Positions 5,559 to 5,942 of a DNA stretch of 5,942 bases are shown here, in pieces. The first letter of the stretch is position 1; every line of letters starts with the position of its first letter. Both the position numbers and the translations under genes were made by a program. The DNA is from Nitrososphaeria archaeon. GTDB lineage: Archaea; Thermoproteota; Nitrososphaeria; Geothermarchaeales; JDFR-13. The DNA is taken from assembly GCA_026982095.1 (NCBI GenBank), contig JALSHT010000002.1, forward strand, positions 1 to 5,942, given 5' to 3'. The notes under the pieces were generated by a model, which was given only the letters and a program-made list of their open reading frames with translations, ran no database searches and was not told the DNA's origin.

Positions 5559-5931
5559 TCAATTCTTTATCGATACCCCTATCATAGTTTCTACCCCTTA
5601 TCCCCTTCACAATATTGAAGATCTTAGACATTTTATCAACAAAGGTATCCAAATCCTCGACATCGATAATTTTATCCGTGAGCTTAAATATTGCAAATGA
5701 ATTAGATTGATTCCTATACTTCTTCAATGTCACAGTAATCGTTCCATCATCATAGTATGTGAGGAAATATCCAAACTCACTATTCTTACTGCCACTCCCG
5801 ATTCTAATCACCTTACAATACCTGCCACTTTTATACTCCACAGGCTTAGCCAACTCGATTAGATGAATAACCTCTCTCAAGATCCCCTCAACATCTTTAT
5901 CCCTCTCTTCACCCCTCTTCTCCAGCGTCAT
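5554..5931 (-). CDS. unrecognised 125-residue protein
   Basis: I do not recognise this family. The charged N-terminus (1-13, rich in K, R, E and D) leads into an amphipathic helix (about 14-29, EGILREVIHLIELAKP). A beta-rich middle follows, with likely strands at 38-45 (RYCKVIRI), 54-60 (FGYFLTYY), 64-70 (TITVTLK) and 79-84 (FAIFKL). Then comes a helix at about 91-110 and a charged tail ending in RGIDKELI. The alternating hydrophobic strands and turn DDG (61-63) suggest a small soluble alpha+beta domain. There are no membrane segments, signal peptide or metal motif, and only one cysteine (39). The ATG at 5931 is preceded by GGGGGGAAAGA, a plausible ribosome-binding site, and the frame is clean to TAA at 5554, so I believe it is a real gene. 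It converges on nrdJ with 23 bases between stops, and its upstream neighbour lies outside the window, so context gives no clear function. Confidence 0.75.
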   Translation of the reverse strand: MTLEKRGEERDKDVEGILREVIHLIELAKPVEYKSGRYCKVIRIGSGSKNSEFGYFLTYYDDGTITVTLKKYRNQSNSFAIFKLTDKIIDVEDLDTFVDKMSKIFNIVKGIRGRNYDRGIDKELI

Positions 5932-5942
5932 TCTTTCCCCCC
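5932..5942 (-). promoter_or_regulatory. G-rich ribosome-binding site for the 125-residue gene
   Basis: The minus strand reads GGGGGGAAAGA directly before the ATG at 5931, leaving five bases between the G run and the start. It supports the start choice and suggests a leadered message or an internal operon position. The promoter is outside the window. Confidence 0.45.

Overview
The window looks like chromosomal DNA of a hyperthermophilic archaeon, probably a member of the Thermoproteota (crenarchaeal lineage). The reasons are the overwhelming use of AGG/AGA for arginine and ATA for isoleucine, Lys/Glu/Ile-rich proteins, A/T-rich TATA-like boxes about 25-30 bases before starts, at least one apparently leaderless GTG gene, and protein families typical of this group. 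The species cannot be fixed from the sequence alone. Five complete genes and one partial gene fill almost all of the window. No gap exceeds 160 bases, and there are no RNA genes, mobile elements or CRISPR repeats that I can see.

Left part (1-770, minus strand): a probable two-gene operon. A short ribbon-helix-helix-like protein (564-770) is followed after 17 bases by sat, the ATP sulfurylase gene. Sat starts at a GTG at 546 and runs off the left edge after 182 codons, so only its PUA-like N-terminal domain and the approach to the catalytic domain are visible. This ties the organism to sulfate activation, or to its reverse in sulfite oxidation.

Middle (771-2745): a 55-base divergent promoter region separates that operon from a plus-strand gene for a small Cys-based, dual-specificity-type protein phosphatase (826-1317). 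It is followed, from its own promoter, by a single-domain malic enzyme (1393-2745) that converts malate to pyruvate with reduction of NAD(P).

Right part (2746-5942): a 157-base intergenic region with a TATA-like box and a Shine-Dalgarno site leads into a large adenosylcobalamin-dependent (class II) ribonucleotide reductase (2903-5530), with an N-terminal ATP-cone and a C-terminal cysteine-rich tail. A convergent minus-strand gene of 125 codons (5554-5931), which I do not recognise, closes the window.

The plus-strand genes look like separately promoted housekeeping genes rather than one system: central carbon metabolism, dNTP synthesis and signalling. The less ordinary points are the acidic ribbon-helix-helix-like partner of sat, a cysteine cluster in the phosphatase, similar TATA/TGGTG arrangements with inverted repeats before the malic enzyme and reductase genes, and the unknown 125-aa protein. 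I do not see convincing evidence for a new multi-gene system.
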